Shown: positions 39,650 to 47,723, numbered from the stretch's first letter. The stretch is 64,000 nt of DNA from Polymorphobacter multimanifer (GCF_014205635.1 NZ_JACIIV010000013.1:1-64000), one strand, 5' to 3'. Notes: generated by a model from the sequence alone, not told the origin. Made by a program: numbers and translations.

Positions 39650-40753
39650 TCAGGCGAGCGGCCGGGCATGGCCGGCCTCATAGATGTGGGTGCAGCCTTG
39701 CGGTGTGCAGGCTTCGCAAAGTGCTGCGACGGTGATGAAGCCCTGGGCGCGCAGTGCCTCGCCCTCGGCTTGCGGCGTGCCGAGCGCCAGGAAGACGCGA
39801 GGGCGCTCGGTGGTGCCGAGCCCGGCTTCGACGAGACTGTCGATGTAGAGCGAGAAGCCGAGCGCGGCTTCGGGCGTGCCATCGGGGTGGAGCAGGGTGT
39901 AGCTGCCGCCGCGGCCGATCTCGAACGGCAGGCCGGCGCCGAACAGCGAGAAGCCGAGCCAGCTTTGATACTCGAAGCCGTGGCGCTCGGTGGGATCGAG
40001 GGTGACGCTGATATCGAGCGGGGCAAGGGCGGCCACGACTGCCGCCACGGCATCGAGGCGCCCGGCCGGCAGTGGCAAGGCGGCGAGGCGGGCAAGGGCG
40101 GCATCGGCGGGGCCGGCGGCAGCGATGAGCGGTTCATAGGCGCTGGCACCATGGGCGCGGAGCGAGGCGGCATCCTTGCCATCGAGCAGCGCCTGCAGCG
40201 TGGGCAGGTCGGCGGTGCCGGCAGGCAGGCCGGCGGCGTGGAGATCGGCGACGAGGGTGGGCAGCGTGAGATCGATGCTGAGATCGGGGACGCCGGCGGC
40301 GAGCAGTGCTTCGACGGCGAGGGCGAGCATCGCCCGGGCGGCGGCGGGGCTGTCGAGGCCGATGAGTTCGGCGCCGATCTGCTGTGACTGGCGCTCGGGT
40401 GCCAGCTGGCTGCCGCGGACCCGGAGCACCGGGCCGGCATAGCTCAGCCGCAGCGGGCGGGGGGCTGCTGCCATCCGGGTGACGGCGATGCGGCCGACCT
40501 GGCCAGTGATGTCCGACCGCAGCGCCAGCGTGTGCTGGCTGACGGGATCGGTGAAGCGCAGCAGCTCGCGGCGCTGGGCGCTGGCCAGCCGCGAGCCGAG
40601 CGACTCCTCATATTCCACGAGTGGCGGGCTGACGCGTTCATGGCCATGGGCGGCGAACACCGCCATCATCGTTGCGGTGAGCGTGGCTTGCGCTTCGGCT
40701 GCGGGGGGCAGCCGATCGCGCAGGCCTTCGGGGAGGAGACCGGGGGGAAGCAT
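39650..40753 (-). CDS. hisZ: ATP phosphoribosyltransferase regulatory subunit
   Basis: 367-residue HisZ, a catalytically silent class II histidyl-tRNA-synthetase relative that activates the short HisG. LLPPGLLPEGLRDRLPP at the N terminus and FTDPVSQHTLALRSDITGQVGRIA are family features. Its presence predicts a short HisG elsewhere. A 138-base gap separates it from the Tsi2-like gene upstream. Confidence 0.88.
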   Translation of the reverse strand: MLPPGLLPEGLRDRLPPAAEAQATLTATMMAVFAAHGHERVSPPLVEYEESLGSRLASAQRRELLRFTDPVSQHTLALRSDITGQVGRIAVTRMAAAPRPLRLSYAGPVLRVRGSQLAPERQSQQIGAELIGLDSPAAARAMLALAVEALLAAGVPDLSIDLTLPTLVADLHAAGLPAGTADLPTLQALLDGKDAASLRAHGASAYEPLIAAAGPADAALARLAALPLPAGRLDAVAAVVAALAPLDISVTLDPTERHGFEYQSWLGFSLFGAGLPFEIGRGGSYTLLHPDGTPEAALGFSLYIDSLVEAGLGTTERPRVFLALGTPQAEGEALRAQGFITVAALCEACTPQGCTHIYEAGHARPLA

Positions 40754-40891
40754 GGCGCGGGGTTTAGCAGCAGGGGCCAGGAAAGGAAGGGGCGTGCGGA
40801 TGCAGGGGCAAGACGTCCATTTGCGCCGGGCCGGCGGCGCGCGAAATTGTCGAAGTTGACACGAAACGCGGTTTTTTTGGTGGCGCGCCGC

Positions 40892-41110
40892 TCAGGCCAT
40901 GAGCTCGTCGTAGGGCGGCAGGTTGAGAATTGCGCGTGACGCCGTGTTGTAGGCGGCCTCCAGATCGTCCGCCGCGGCTTCCCATTCCTCCACCAGCTGG
41001 TCGAGCTCGGGCGGAGCATCGTCCTCCTGCGCTTCGGCCCGGAGCCCGCGCAGCTGCTGCGAGACCGCCTGGATGGCAATGACCATGGTGTTGACGGAGA
41101 TTTCGGGCAT
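40892..41110 (-). CDS. Tsi2-like immunity/antitoxin protein
   Basis: 72 residues, acidic. Its pattern matches my recollection of Tsi2 of Pseudomonas aeruginosa (77 aa): MVIAIQ (residues 9-14) ~ Tsi2 MVAIQ, an acidic ED-D turn (about 29-31), the helix AADDLEAAY (46-54) ~ AADDLKNAY, and LPPYDEL (64-70) ~ LPPYDRL. Tsi2 binds and neutralises Tse2 in the cytoplasm. Start ATG 41110 follows an AGGAG ribosome site and lies 17 bases after the toxin stop. A helical protein, mostly two helices. Not confirmed by alignment search. Confidence 0.85.
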   Translation of the reverse strand: MPEISVNTMVIAIQAVSQQLRGLRAEAQEDDAPPELDQLVEEWEAAADDLEAAYNTASRAILNLPPYDELMA

Positions 41111-41127
41111 TCTGGCTCCTGCCTTGC

Positions 41128-41586
41128 TCAGCTTGTTGCCAGCTCGACCTGGCGGACAACGGCTGCCCGGGCCATGTTGTCGAGATACCCGCTGAAGGTC
41201 TGCCGCGTCATCCGGGTCCGTGCCGTGAGCATGTAGTGATAGCCTTGGCGGCCATCCTTGCAGGTTTTCTGGTACCTGTCCTTGACGATGAGAATTTCGT
41301 CTGAATATTCAGTGCCTTGTGGGATGTAGAATTCGGCACAGTTGAACCATTTGGAAATGTCGTGAAGCGACGTGCCCTTGCCGTTGTTGTCCACGAGCGG
41401 CAATCCCGTGGGGCCGGTGACGAAGGAGACATCGGCGTTGCTGACCTTCGTCACGCCCTGTGACTTGAAGGTCGTCGCCTCCCAGCGCGGATCGAGCATG
41501 CCCGCATCGGGGGTGCCATCGCGGACCTTGAGTTTGCTCGCAGCGCCCATGAGTGATCGGTACAAATCGACATCGGTTGTTGCCAT
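41128..41586 (-). CDS. Tse2-like ADP-ribosyltransferase-fold toxin
   Basis: 152 residues. It follows the Tse2 pattern as I recall it: LYR near the start (8-10), GTS (71-73), F-IP-GT (87-92), L-VK--Y (99-105), HY (117-118), M126, G-LDN--R-A--RQ-E-A (133-150). Tse2 is a NAD-dependent cytotoxin of the Pseudomonas H1 type VI system with an ADP-ribosylating-toxin-like fold; the GTS segment includes positions reported as critical. Start ATG 41586 has GGGGAGGG upstream, a promoter lies at 41618-41646, and the Tsi2-like gene follows. No T6SS genes are in view; it may act as a chromosomal toxin-antitoxin or an orphan effector. Confidence 0.85.
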   Translation of the reverse strand: MATTDVDLYRSLMGAASKLKVRDGTPDAGMLDPRWEATTFKSQGVTKVSNADVSFVTGPTGLPLVDNNGKGTSLHDISKWFNCAEFYIPQGTEYSDEILIVKDRYQKTCKDGRQGYHYMLTARTRMTRQTFSGYLDNMARAAVVRQVELATS

Positions 41587-41617
41587 CCGACCCTCCCCAG
41601 AGCCAATCAACCGAGGC

Positions 41618-41646
41618 AGAATAGCAAGACAATCGTCCGAATTCAA
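41618..41646 (-). promoter_or_regulatory. Sigma70-like promoter of the Tse2/Tsi2-like pair
   Basis: On the minus strand TTGAAT (41641-41646) and TATTCT (41618-41623) are separated by exactly 17 bases, about 32 bases upstream of the toxin ATG. It is a close match to the consensus and unusually AT-rich for this genome. No operator dyad is obvious within it. Confidence 0.55.
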
Positions 41647-41721
41647 GATAAATTGGCAAGCTCTGGCGGCATGGAAAAACGGTCAATACTGTGCGAATGT
41701 TATTCTGTTCATAAGGATTGA

Positions 41722-41752
41722 GAAAGGCAGGGGCGCTGCGCCCCTGCCTTTC
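41722..41752. terminator. Hairpin terminator after serA
   Basis: A perfect 14-base stem, GAAAGGCAGGGGCG (41722-41735) and CGCCCCTGCCTTTC (41739-41752), with a 3-base loop. It lies about 30 bases beyond the serA stop on the minus strand and insulates it from the toxin promoter. It is followed by a short tandem repeat. Confidence 0.75.
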
Positions 41753-41773
41753 GATTGCCCTGCCTTTCGATTG
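41742..41773. repeat. 16-bp tandem duplication at serA 3' end
   Basis: The sequence CCCTGCCTTTCGATTG occurs twice in direct tandem, 41742-41757 and 41758-41773. The first copy contains the right arm of the serA hairpin, so the duplication probably arose by slippage or by a small insertion event at the stem. Confidence 0.85.
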
Positions 41774-41782
41774 CGCGCCGGC

Positions 41783-43363
41783 TCAGCCGAACTTGAGAGC
41801 CTTGGCGATCTTGACGCCGGGGAGGCGGCATATCGACCAGAGGAGCGGATCGGGGATCTCGCCATCGACCGAGAGCAGCAGCACGGCTTCCGCACCCGCA
41901 TCGCGGCGGCCGAGGTGGAAGGTGCCGATGTTGACGCCCGCCTCGCCCAATGTGGTGCCCAGCCGGCCGATGAAGCCCGGCTTGTCCTCGTTGACGATGT
42001 AGAGCATCCGCCCCGCCAGATCGGCCTCGACGGTGATGCCGAACAGCTCGGTGAGGCGCGGCTTGGCGTTGCCGAACAGCGTGCCGGCCACCGAGCGGTC
42101 ACCGGCGGGGGTGGTGACGGTGACGCGAAGCAGCGTGTGATAGTCGGTCTCGCGGTCGTGGCGGACTTCGGCGATGTCGATGTTGCGTTCGCGCGCCAGA
42201 TAGGGTGCGTTGACCATGTTCACCGTGTCCGAATGCGGACGCATCAGGCCGGTGAGCACGGCCGCCGTGATCGGCTTGATGTTGAGGGCTGCGGCAGCGC
42301 CCTCGACCTCGACCTTGACCGCGGTGATGGTGGTGCCTTCGAGCTGGCCGATGAGCGCGCCAAGACGCTCGGCGAGCGCCATGTAGGGGCGGATGCGCGG
42401 AGCTTCCTCGGCGGACAGGCTCGGCACGTTGAGGGCGTTGGTCACACCGCCGGTGAGCAGGAAATCGCTCATCTGCTCGGCGACCTGGATCGCGACATTG
42501 ACCTGGGCTTCATCGGTGCTTGCCCCCAGATGCGGCGTGCTGATGAAATTGGCCGTGCCGAACAGCGGCGACGCCTTGGCCGGCTCTTCCTTGAACACAT
42601 CGAGGGCAGCACCCCCGATATGCCCCGAATCGAGCCCGGCCTTGAGCGCATCCTCGTCGATCAGCCCGCCGCGCGCACAGTTGATGATGCGAACACCCGG
42701 CTTGGTCTTCATCAGCTTGGCAGCCGACAGGATGTTGCGGGTGCTGTCGGTGAGCGGGGTGTGGAGGGTGATGAAATCGGCCTGCGCCAGCAGCTCGTCG
42801 AGCTCGACCTTCGTCACACCCATCTGCTCGGCACGCTCGGGGGTGAGGAAGGGATCGAAGGCGATGACCTTCATCTTGAGGCCGAGGGCACGGTCGGCGA
42901 CGATGCTGCCGATGTTGCCTGCACCAATGAGGCCGAGCGTCTTGGCGGTGAGTTCGACCCCCATGAAGCGGTTCTTCTCCCATTTGCCGGCCTGGGTGCT
43001 GGCATCGGCTTCGGGGAGCTGGCGGGCGAGCGCGAACATCAGCGCGATGGCGTGTTCGGCAGTGGTGATCGAGTTGCCGAAGGGTGTGTTCATCACCACG
43101 ATGCCCTTGGACGAGGCAGCGGGGATGTCGATGTTGTCGACGCCGATGCCCGCGCGGCCGATGACCTTGAGGTTGGTGGCGGCTTCGATGATGGCAGCGG
43201 TCGCCTTGGTAGCGGAGCGGACGGCGAGGCCGTCGTAATTGCCGATGATCTTGGCCAGCTCGTCCTTCGACAGGCCGGTGATTTCATCGACTTCGACGCC
43301 GCGGGCGCGGAAGATTTCGGCGGCCTTGGGGGACATTTCGTCGGCGATCAGGACTTTGGGCAT
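41783..43363 (-). CDS. serA: D-3-phosphoglycerate dehydrogenase
   Basis: 526-residue first enzyme of serine synthesis. NAD site GLIGAGNIGSIVADRA, catalytic LVNCARGG-like segment (RIINCARGGLIDEDAL) and HLGASTDEAQ, then an intermediate domain and a C-terminal ACT domain (GKPGFIGRLGTTLGEAGVNIG-like segment). Length matches the long, ACT-containing form, suggesting serine feedback control. It follows serC by 88 bases. Confidence 0.95.
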   Translation of the reverse strand: MPKVLIADEMSPKAAEIFRARGVEVDEITGLSKDELAKIIGNYDGLAVRSATKATAAIIEAATNLKVIGRAGIGVDNIDIPAASSKGIVVMNTPFGNSITTAEHAIALMFALARQLPEADASTQAGKWEKNRFMGVELTAKTLGLIGAGNIGSIVADRALGLKMKVIAFDPFLTPERAEQMGVTKVELDELLAQADFITLHTPLTDSTRNILSAAKLMKTKPGVRIINCARGGLIDEDALKAGLDSGHIGGAALDVFKEEPAKASPLFGTANFISTPHLGASTDEAQVNVAIQVAEQMSDFLLTGGVTNALNVPSLSAEEAPRIRPYMALAERLGALIGQLEGTTITAVKVEVEGAAAALNIKPITAAVLTGLMRPHSDTVNMVNAPYLARERNIDIAEVRHDRETDYHTLLRVTVTTPAGDRSVAGTLFGNAKPRLTELFGITVEADLAGRMLYIVNEDKPGFIGRLGTTLGEAGVNIGTFHLGRRDAGAEAVLLLSVDGEIPDPLLWSICRLPGVKIAKALKFG

Positions 43364-43424
43364 GGGGGATTTCCTTGAATTGATGCTGTGGGGAAGGCGC
43401 GCGCAGGCGCGTTATCCTCCCCGG

Positions 43425-43446
43425 CCTCCCTGCGAAGGCAGGGAGG
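43425..43446. repeat. Short palindromic hairpin between serC and serA
   Basis: CCTCCCTGC-GAAG-GCAGGGAGG forms a 9-base stem with a 4-base loop (43425-43446). No T-run follows in the serC direction. Palindromes of this composition are scattered in sphingomonad genomes, so it may be a REP-like element or a weak attenuator before serA. Confidence 0.5.
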
Positions 43447-43451
43447 GGAGT

Positions 43452-44573
43452 TCAGGCGGTGACTTGGGCGTGGGCCCAATCGAGCCAATGGGTGAGCGTC
43501 TCGATGTCCGAGGTGTCGACGGTGGCGCCGCACCAGATGCGCAGGCCCGGCGGCGCATCGCGGTAGGCGCCGATGTCGTAGGCGGCCTTTTCCTTTTCGA
43601 GCAGGCTGACCATTGCCTTGACCTGATCGGCGCTGGTGCCCGGCAGGGTGAGGCAGACGCTGGTGTTGGAGCGGGTGGCGGGCTCCTTCGCCAGATGCTC
43701 GACCCAGGGGGTGCGCTCGACCCAGCGGGCAATGGCTTGCGCATTGCCATCGGCGCGCGACATCAGCTCCTGCAGGCCGCCGCTGTGCTGCGCCCAGGTG
43801 AGGGCATCGATATAGTCCTCGACGGCGAGCATCGACGGCGTGTTGATGGTTTCGCCCGAGAAGATGCCTTCGATGAGCTTGCCTTTCGACGTGAGGCGAA
43901 AGATTTTCGGCAGCGGCCAGGCGGGGGTGTAGCTTTCCAGCCGTTCGACGGCGCGGGGGCCGAGGATGAGGACGCCGTGGCCGCCCTCGCCGCCGAGCAC
44001 CTTCTGCCAGCTGTAGGTGAGGACGTCGGTCTTTTCCCAGGGGATCTCCTGCGCGAAGACTGCACTTGTGGCGTCGATGAGGGTGAGGCCCTCGCGATTG
44101 TCGCGAATCCAGTTGCCACCGGGGACGCGCACCCCCGAGGTGGTACCGTTCCAGGTGAAGCAGAGATCGTGGCTCTGGTCGATGCGGGTGAGATCGGGAA
44201 GTTCGCCATAGGGAGCGGTGACGATCGTCGGATCGAGCTTCAGCTGCTTGGCGGCATCGGTGACCCAGCCCTCGCCGAAACTTTCCCACGCCATCATGGT
44301 GACGGGGCGGGCACCGAGCATCGTCCACATCGCCATTTCATAGGCGCCGGTGTCCGACGCCGGCACGATGCCGATGCGGTGGGTGCTCGGCACTTCGAGG
44401 ACTTCGCGGGTGAGTTCGATGGCGTGCTGAAGGCGCGCCTTGCCGAGCTTGGAGCGGTGCGACCGGCCGAGCGATTCGATGGCGAGTTGATCGGGGGTCC
44501 AGCCAGGACGTTTTGCACATGGCCCGGACGAAAAATGCGGACGCGCCGGAAGCGCTGCTGGTTTGTCAGTCAT
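43452..44573 (-). CDS. serC: Phosphoserine aminotransferase
   Basis: 373-residue PLP enzyme converting 3-phosphohydroxypyruvate to phosphoserine. HFSSGPCAKRPGW at the N terminus and the PLP lysine region SWQKVLGGEGGHGVL are diagnostic of the alphaproteobacterial type. First gene of serC-serA; the start at 44573 is 131 bases from the divergent tail-tube gene. Confidence 0.94.
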   Translation of the reverse strand: MTDKPAALPARPHFSSGPCAKRPGWTPDQLAIESLGRSHRSKLGKARLQHAIELTREVLEVPSTHRIGIVPASDTGAYEMAMWTMLGARPVTMMAWESFGEGWVTDAAKQLKLDPTIVTAPYGELPDLTRIDQSHDLCFTWNGTTSGVRVPGGNWIRDNREGLTLIDATSAVFAQEIPWEKTDVLTYSWQKVLGGEGGHGVLILGPRAVERLESYTPAWPLPKIFRLTSKGKLIEGIFSGETINTPSMLAVEDYIDALTWAQHSGGLQELMSRADGNAQAIARWVERTPWVEHLAKEPATRSNTSVCLTLPGTSADQVKAMVSLLEKEKAAYDIGAYRDAPPGLRIWCGATVDTSDIETLTHWLDWAHAQVTA

Positions 44574-44704
44574 GTTCTCTCCTCACAGAGAGCTCGCGCC
44601 GCGTTGGGGCGGCGTGGCCCGTGGCCGGTCTTAGTCGCGAATGACGCAGGGTCAAGCATTTGCTAGAATGGCGGTAGCGGTGAACATGCGTGGGGGGAGC
44701 GGCG

Positions 44705-45220
44705 ATGGCGGAGTTTTCGGTCAATCCGGGTCGGGTCGATCCGTACAAGAACTTCAAGTTCCGGGTGAAGTGGGACGGCCGCCACGTGGCGGGCGTGTCG
44801 CGGGTGAGCGGGCTGAAGCGGACGACCGATGTGGTGGCGCACCGCGAAGGCGGCGATCCTTCGGCGCTGCATGTGTCCCCGGGGATCACGCGCTTTGCGC
44901 CGATCCGGCTGGAGCGCGGCGTGACGCACGACGGCGCCTTCGAGGACTGGGCCAACAGCGTCTGGGCGGTGGGGCGTGGCCTGGGGTCGGAAGTGTCGCT
45001 GGCGAACTTCCGCAAGGATGTGGTGCTGGAGCTGTACAACGAGGCGGGGCAGCTGGTGATCGCCTATCGGATATTCCGTTGCTGGCCATCGGAATATCAT
45101 GCGTTGCCCGACCTCGACGCCGGCACCAGTGCTGTGGCGATGCAGGTGCTGGTGCTCGAGAACGAAGGCTGGGAGCGCGACACCGATGTGCAGGAGCCGG
45201 CCGAGCCGAGCTTCAAATAG
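44705..45220 (+). CDS. Contractile-tail tube protein, T4 gp19-like (TIGR02241-type)
   Basis: 171 residues with the order PYKNFKFRVKWDGR, VAGVSRVSGLKRTTDVV, GGDPS, APIRLERGVTHDGAFEDWANSVW and YRIFRCWPSEYHALPDLDAG. This pattern is that of the conserved phage tail/tube family that forms inner tubes of contractile injection systems (phage, PVC/Afp-type). Only this component is present; sheath, baseplate and spike are absent from the window. ATG 44705 has GGGGGAG upstream; a possible -10 TAGAAT is at 44664-44669. Its lone state between serC and a beta-lactamase is odd. Confidence 0.8.
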   Translation: MAEFSVNPGRVDPYKNFKFRVKWDGRHVAGVSRVSGLKRTTDVVAHREGGDPSALHVSPGITRFAPIRLERGVTHDGAFEDWANSVWAVGRGLGSEVSLANFRKDVVLELYNEAGQLVIAYRIFRCWPSEYHALPDLDAGTSAVAMQVLVLENEGWERDTDVQEPAEPSFK

Positions 45221-46070
45221 CGAGCGATTCGACCAGCGCGCGGGCGATCGGCGGGTAGTGGGCGTTGCGCTCGGGCTGGGTGGTGCCGACGCCGGCCATG
45301 TAGATGCTTAGCAGCAGGGGTGGCCTTCCCGGAGGCGTGACGATGCTGACGGTGTTGCGGATGCCATGGTCCCCTGCCCCGGTCTTGTTGCCCTCGGTCC
45401 AGCCCCCGGGCAGGCCGGCGCGGAGCATGGTGTCTCCGGTTTCGCTGGCGTGCATCCAGGCGATGAGCTGCTGGCGATTCCTGGCGGCGAGCGCGTCACC
45501 GAACAGCAGGCGGTGGACGAGGCCGAGCATGGCGCTCGGGCTGGTGGTGTCGCGCGGGTCGCCGGGCGTGCCTTCGCTCATCATCGTCTCGTAGCGATCG
45601 AGGCGGGTGACACGATCCCCCTGCCCGCGAACCCAGGCGGTAAAGGCGGCGGGGCCGCCGAGGCGGCGAAGGACGAGATTGGTGGCCGGATTGTCCGACG
45701 TGATCATCATTGCCGCCGCCAGATCGAAAAGGCTGGCGCTGGTGCCGATGCGGGGCTGGGTGAAAGGCGCGTGGCTCACCATGTCTTCGGCGGTGATCGG
45801 CACAGTCGTTTGCAGATCGAACTTCGAGTCGAGAAGCTGGGCGGCGAGTGCAAGCTTGAAGGTGCTGCACATGGCGAAACGCTCGTCGCCGCGGATGGTA
45901 AAGCGCTGGCTGGTGGCGGTGTCGAGCAGGGCGAGGCCGCAGCGGCCGCCGGTGGCGCGCTCGGTGGCCGCGAGAGCTGCGGCGATCGGTGCGAAACTCG
46001 GGGGTGAAGCGGCGGCGGGGAGAAGCGCCAGCAGCGGAAGGGGCAGGACGGCGCGGCGACTGGGGAGCAT
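45213..46070 (-). CDS. Class A beta-lactamase
   Basis: 285 residues with a signal peptide (LPLPLLALLPAAA). Active-site STFK (69-72), SDN (125-127), omega-loop RYETMMSEGTPGDPRDTT (159-176) and KTG (229-231). Glu166 (here 161) is retained, but the position equivalent to Asn170 is Ser (165). Cys precedes the active Ser (CSTFK) while the partner at 238 is Gly. It should hydrolyse penicillins or cephalosporins; spectrum is unknown. Start at 46070. Its stop overlaps the convergent tail-tube stop. Confidence 0.9.
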   Translation of the reverse strand: MLPSRRAVLPLPLLALLPAAASPPSFAPIAAALAATERATGGRCGLALLDTATSQRFTIRGDERFAMCSTFKLALAAQLLDSKFDLQTTVPITAEDMVSHAPFTQPRIGTSASLFDLAAAMMITSDNPATNLVLRRLGGPAAFTAWVRGQGDRVTRLDRYETMMSEGTPGDPRDTTSPSAMLGLVHRLLFGDALAARNRQQLIAWMHASETGDTMLRAGLPGGWTEGNKTGAGDHGIRNTVSIVTPPGRPPLLLSIYMAGVGTTQPERNAHYPPIARALVESLAI

Positions 46071-46102
46071 GGTCTCCAGTCTAGCCGCGCCGTGATTGCC
46101 GT

Positions 46103-46426
46103 CTAGTGGCCCTTGCGGTTGGTGAGCTTGCCGAAGGTGCGATCGAGGGCGGTGATCATCTTGTTGGCGGCGCTGGCGACAGCCAGATCGACGGTGGCGC
46201 CATTGCCGTCCACGGTGAGCGGATCGAGGCCGTTCGGGCGCGCTTCGAGAGTGCATACCGTATCGGGGGCACCGGCGGAGGTGCCGTTGACGTCCTTGAG
46301 GTGCGCCTCAACGCGTGTGAGGCGCGTTTCGAAGCGGCCGAGGCGATCGCGCAGGATGCGGTCCATCGCCTCGATGGTGCCGGCGTCGGCCTTGATGATA
46401 TTGTCGGAATTGATCTGGATCTGCAT
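46103..46426 (-). CDS. HPF/RaiA-like ribosome-associated protein (short)
   Basis: 107 residues. RLGRFETRLTRVEAHLKDVNG followed by CTLEARPNGLDPL matches the short hibernation-factor-like family seen in alphaproteobacteria, related to the sigma54-modulation/HPF fold. Such proteins bind the ribosome or silence translation in stress, but this short branch is untested. ATG 46426 follows AGGAGACAGAC. Confidence 0.7.
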   Translation of the reverse strand: MQIQINSDNIIKADAGTIEAMDRILRDRLGRFETRLTRVEAHLKDVNGTSAGAPDTVCTLEARPNGLDPLTVDGNGATVDLAVASAANKMITALDRTFGKLTNRKGH

Positions 46427-46440
46427 GTCTGTCTCCTGTT

Positions 46441-46653
46441 TCAGCGCGCCTTGCGCGAGCGTTCGAGCACCGGGCGATGGCCTTCGGCATCGAGCGCGCC
46501 CGATGGCGCCATGTCGGGGCGATCGGTGTTGATCATGCCTTTGTTGGCGGTCGGCTCGGGCTCGGGGCGGGGCGCGGGCTCGGCGGCTTGCTTCGTCGCG
46601 GCGGCCTTGGCGGCAAGGTCGGCCTGGGTGGGTTCGGAGGCATTTTTGCCCAT
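46441..46653 (-). CDS. Small hypothetical protein
   Basis: 70 residues, rich in Ala, Pro, Glu and Lys, probably disordered. ATG 46653 is preceded by CAGGAGAGAGATC, nearly the same ribosome-site layout as the HPF-like gene 14 bases downstream, so they likely share an operon. I do not recognise a family. Confidence 0.5.
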   Translation of the reverse strand: MGKNASEPTQADLAAKAAATKQAAEPAPRPEPEPTANKGMINTDRPDMAPSGALDAEGHRPVLERSRKAR

Positions 46654-46825
46654 GATCTCTCTCCTGTTTCGATTGCGCGCAGCGGCCGAGACGGTGCTGG
46701 CTGGGTCCTTGAGGAACCGGAAAGCGACGCCGGGGTTCCGATGCAGCGATCGTGCGGCCATGGGTGACATATGGGCGATAGGCGATTAACAGCGCGCAAC
46801 CTGCAACGAGAATGAGTGTTTTTCG

Positions 46826-47704
46826 ATGATGAACCCCCCGCCGCTGAAAGTGCCGGACCGGCTTTTTCCCAGTGCGGCAGAAGAAGCGCCGCGTGCCAAC
46901 CAGCCTACCGCCGTGCCGCAGACCGAGCATCCGGCATATCGTCTGGCATTTCAGGACGAGGAATTTCTGCTGCGCGAGGAATTGCGGCCGGTGCGCTTCC
47001 AGCTGGAGCTGTTGAAGACCGAGCTTGCACTGACCGAAGCTGGAATCGACTCGACCTTCGTCTTTTATGGTTCGGCACGCATTCCTTCGCCCGAGCAGGC
47101 GGCCGGGGTGCTGGCGGGTGCCGTGACCGACCGCGACAAGGCGGTGGCCGAGCGGCTGGTGGCGAAGAGCCATTATTATGAAGTGGCGCGCAATCTGGCG
47201 AAGCTCGCCGCCTGTGTCGATGAGCAGGGCCATGAGCCGTGCCTGACGGTGTGTTCGGGTGGTGGCCCCTCGATGATGGAAGCTGCGAACCGTGGGGCGT
47301 GGGAGGTCGGCGCGCAGTCGCTGGGGCTGAACATCGTGCTGCCGCACGAGCAGGTGCCCAACCCCTATGTGACGCCGGGGCTGAGCTTCCAGTTCCACTA
47401 TTTCGCGCTGCGCAAGATGCACTTCCTGATGCGCGCCAAGGCGGTGGCGGTGTTTCCCGGCGGCTTCGGCACGTTCGACGAATTCTTCGAGCTGCTGACG
47501 CTGGTGCAGACCGGCAAGGTGGCGCCGATGCCGATCCTGCTTTACGGGCGCGAGTTCTGGAACCGGGTCGTCGATTTCGAGGCGCTGGCCGATGAGGGCG
47601 TGATTGCGCACAGCGACCTCGACCTGTTTCGCATCGTGGAAACGGCGGAAGAGGGCTGGGCGATCGTGAAGGACTGGTATTCCGACAGCGTCCCCGCGCG
47701 CTAG
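46826..47704 (+). CDS. LOG-family protein
   Basis: 292 residues. Rossmann-like, with the LOG signatures SGGGPSMMEA (about 144-153) and PGGFGTFDEF (211-220), shared by cytokinin riboside phosphoribohydrolases. In bacteria these cleave nucleoside monophosphates (AMP-type). An N-terminal extension of about 60 residues is seen. Start ATG 46826 (MMNPPPLKVP). Activity is inferred from the family. Confidence 0.82.
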   Translation: MMNPPPLKVPDRLFPSAAEEAPRANQPTAVPQTEHPAYRLAFQDEEFLLREELRPVRFQLELLKTELALTEAGIDSTFVFYGSARIPSPEQAAGVLAGAVTDRDKAVAERLVAKSHYYEVARNLAKLAACVDEQGHEPCLTVCSGGGPSMMEAANRGAWEVGAQSLGLNIVLPHEQVPNPYVTPGLSFQFHYFALRKMHFLMRAKAVAVFPGGFGTFDEFFELLTLVQTGKVAPMPILLYGREFWNRVVDFEALADEGVIAHSDLDLFRIVETAEEGWAIVKDWYSDSVPAR

Positions 47705-47723
47705 CCTCGGGGGAAGATGCCGA

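Noticed and set aside
38288..40387. Long plus-strand frame of 699 codons
   Set aside because: Antisense to purA and hisZ, which are certain genes; no recognisable domain.
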